From NCBI GenBank assembly GCA_016781115.1, contig JADDQX010000089.1, positions 1 to 5,737 on the forward strand: DNA of 5,737 bases, given 5' to 3'. A model generated the notes under the pieces. That model made no database searches. It was not told the origin of the DNA and worked only from the letters and a program-made list of their open reading frames with translations. Within the stretch, counting starts at the first letter, position 1; each line of letters begins with the position of its first letter. Shown here piece after piece: positions 4,918 through 5,737 of the stretch. Position numbers and translations under genes: made by a program. The stretch comes from Actinomycetota bacterium. GTDB taxonomy: Bacteria > Actinomycetota > CADDZG01 > WHSQ01.

Positions 4918-5737
4918 TTGGCGCGGAGTGCAGGAGACGGCGCCGAGCGCACCGCCAGGACGGCGGTGGTACTAGCAGCCGGAGAGGGAAAGCGCCTGAA
5001 GTCCCAGCTCCCGAAAGTCCTGCACCAGGCCGCGGGACGTCCCTTGCTCGGTCACGTGCTGGAGGCGTTGCGCCCTCTCGAGCTGGACGAGGTGATCGTG
5101 GTGACCTCCAAGAGCGGGCTGATCGAGGCCGCCTTCGCTGAGGCCGGCTACACGTTCGCGGTTCAGGATCCGCCGAAAGGCACCGGTGACGCGCTGCGGG
5201 TCGGTCTGGCGGCTGCCGCGGCCGATGACGGTCAGGTCCTCGTGGTTCCGGGGGACACTCCTCTGTTGCCCGCGGCGACCCTACGGTCGTTGTGGGACAC
5301 CCACTTGGATTCTTCTGCCGGCGCCACGGTGCTGACCGCGCGCTCCGGCGCTCCCGCGGGCTACGGACGCATCGTTCGTGCGGCGGACGGCAGCGTCGAC
5401 AAGATCGTGGAGGACCGCGACGCGACGCCGGACGAGCTCGCGATCGACGAGATCAACGGCGGGGTCTACATCTTCGAGCGACAGGGTCTAGAGGACCTGC
5501 TCGCGAAGCTCGACAGCGAGAACAGCCAGCGCGAGTACTACCTCACGGACGTGATCGCGCTGCTGGGCTCCAGTGAGAGCAAGGTGCATGCGCTGCAGGT
5601 GCCGGAGTCCGAGGTGGCGGGGGTCAACTCGCGCCGTCAGCTCGCCGAGGTGACGGCGCTGCTCCACCGGAGGACGACCGAGCACTGGCTGGAGCAAGGC
5701 GTGACCATCATCGACCCGGCCACGACCTACATCGACA
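4918..5737 (+). CDS. glmU: GlmU, bifunctional UDP-GlcNAc pyrophosphorylase / GlcN-1-P acetyltransferase, 3'-truncated
   Basis: The frame is open from TTG 4918 to the window end, 273 codons. It covers the N-terminal uridylyltransferase domain and the first turn toward the left-handed beta-helix acetyltransferase domain. GlmU acetylates GlcN-1-P with acetyl-CoA and couples the GlcNAc-1-P product to UTP, giving UDP-GlcNAc for peptidoglycan. Visible motifs are VVLAAGEGKRLKSQLPKVLH at residues 17-36 (nucleotide loop, K33); GTGDA at 88-92; VPGDTPLLP with the Mg-binding D113; YGRIVR; EINGGVYIF with N180; SQREYYLTDVIAL; AGVNSRRQLAEV with N237; and GVTIIDPATTYID at the cut edge. GTGDA has Asp where His is usual. 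The TTG start adds about 14 residues before the conserved TAVVLAAG. A GTG at 4966, with AGGA 5 bases upstream, is a weaker alternative that would cut into the first strand. The acetyltransferase domain is outside the window, so bifunctionality rests on family knowledge. Confidence 0.95.
   Translation, partial: MARSAGDGAERTARTAVVLAAGEGKRLKSQLPKVLHQAAGRPLLGHVLEALRPLELDEVIVVTSKSGLIEAAFAEAGYTFAVQDPPKGTGDALRVGLAAAAADDGQVLVVPGDTPLLPAATLRSLWDTHLDSSAGATVLTARSGAPAGYGRIVRAADGSVDKIVEDRDATPDELAIDEINGGVYIFERQGLEDLLAKLDSENSQREYYLTDVIALLGSSESKVHALQVPESEVAGVNSRRQLAEVTALLHRRTTEHWLEQGVTIIDPATTYID

Noticed and set aside
4724..4975. Small plus-strand open frames running through the tRNA
   Set aside because: They cross the tRNA-Gln gene and the glmU start, and have no homology signature.

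Overview
The window is a compact, GC-rich bacterial chromosomal segment of housekeeping genes. It carries the end of rsmI, a minus-strand AbrB-type regulator gene, metG, tatD, rsmA (ksgA), ispE, a tRNA-Gln gene and the first part of glmU. The metG–tatD–rsmA–ispE–glmU order, the strong preference for G or C at third codon positions, and the frequent GTG and TTG starts suggest an actinobacterium or a related high-GC lineage. The minus-strand abrB between rsmI and metG, whose product has a cysteine-rich tail, is a feature I know from Bacillus and clostridia rather than from Streptomyces or Mycobacterium. I therefore suspect a deep-branching actinobacterial lineage or another high-GC Gram-positive-like phylum. 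The sequence alone does not settle this.

Layout: bases 1-149 are the C-terminus of RsmI (16S rRNA 2'-O-methyltransferase). It meets abrB (146-442, minus) tail to tail, and the two stop codons share one CTAG. The 125-base gap at 443-567 separates abrB from the divergent metG. It holds a good minus-strand sigma70-like promoter with an inverted repeat across its -10 element. metG (568-2118), tatD (2123-2881) and rsmA (2868-3716) are tightly packed, with a 4-base gap and then a 14-base overlap, and look like one operon. A 114-base gap with several inverted repeats precedes ispE (3831-4742). A terminator-like hairpin follows ispE, then tRNA-Gln(TTG) at 4821-4892. glmU starts 25 bases after the tRNA, at a TTG with a strong Shine-Dalgarno, and runs off the window.

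Functionally the segment joins translation (MetRS, tRNA-Gln, and 16S rRNA modification by RsmI and RsmA), a TatD-family metal-dependent nuclease, isoprenoid precursor synthesis by the MEP pathway (IspE), and peptidoglycan precursor supply (GlmU makes UDP-GlcNAc). AbrB is the only evident transcription factor. I see no mobile element, CRISPR array, phage gene or toxin-antitoxin pair, and no convincing undescribed system. The most interesting points are the retained Bacillus-like gene order, the cysteine-tailed AbrB with its probable self-regulated promoter, and the tRNA embedded just upstream of glmU.
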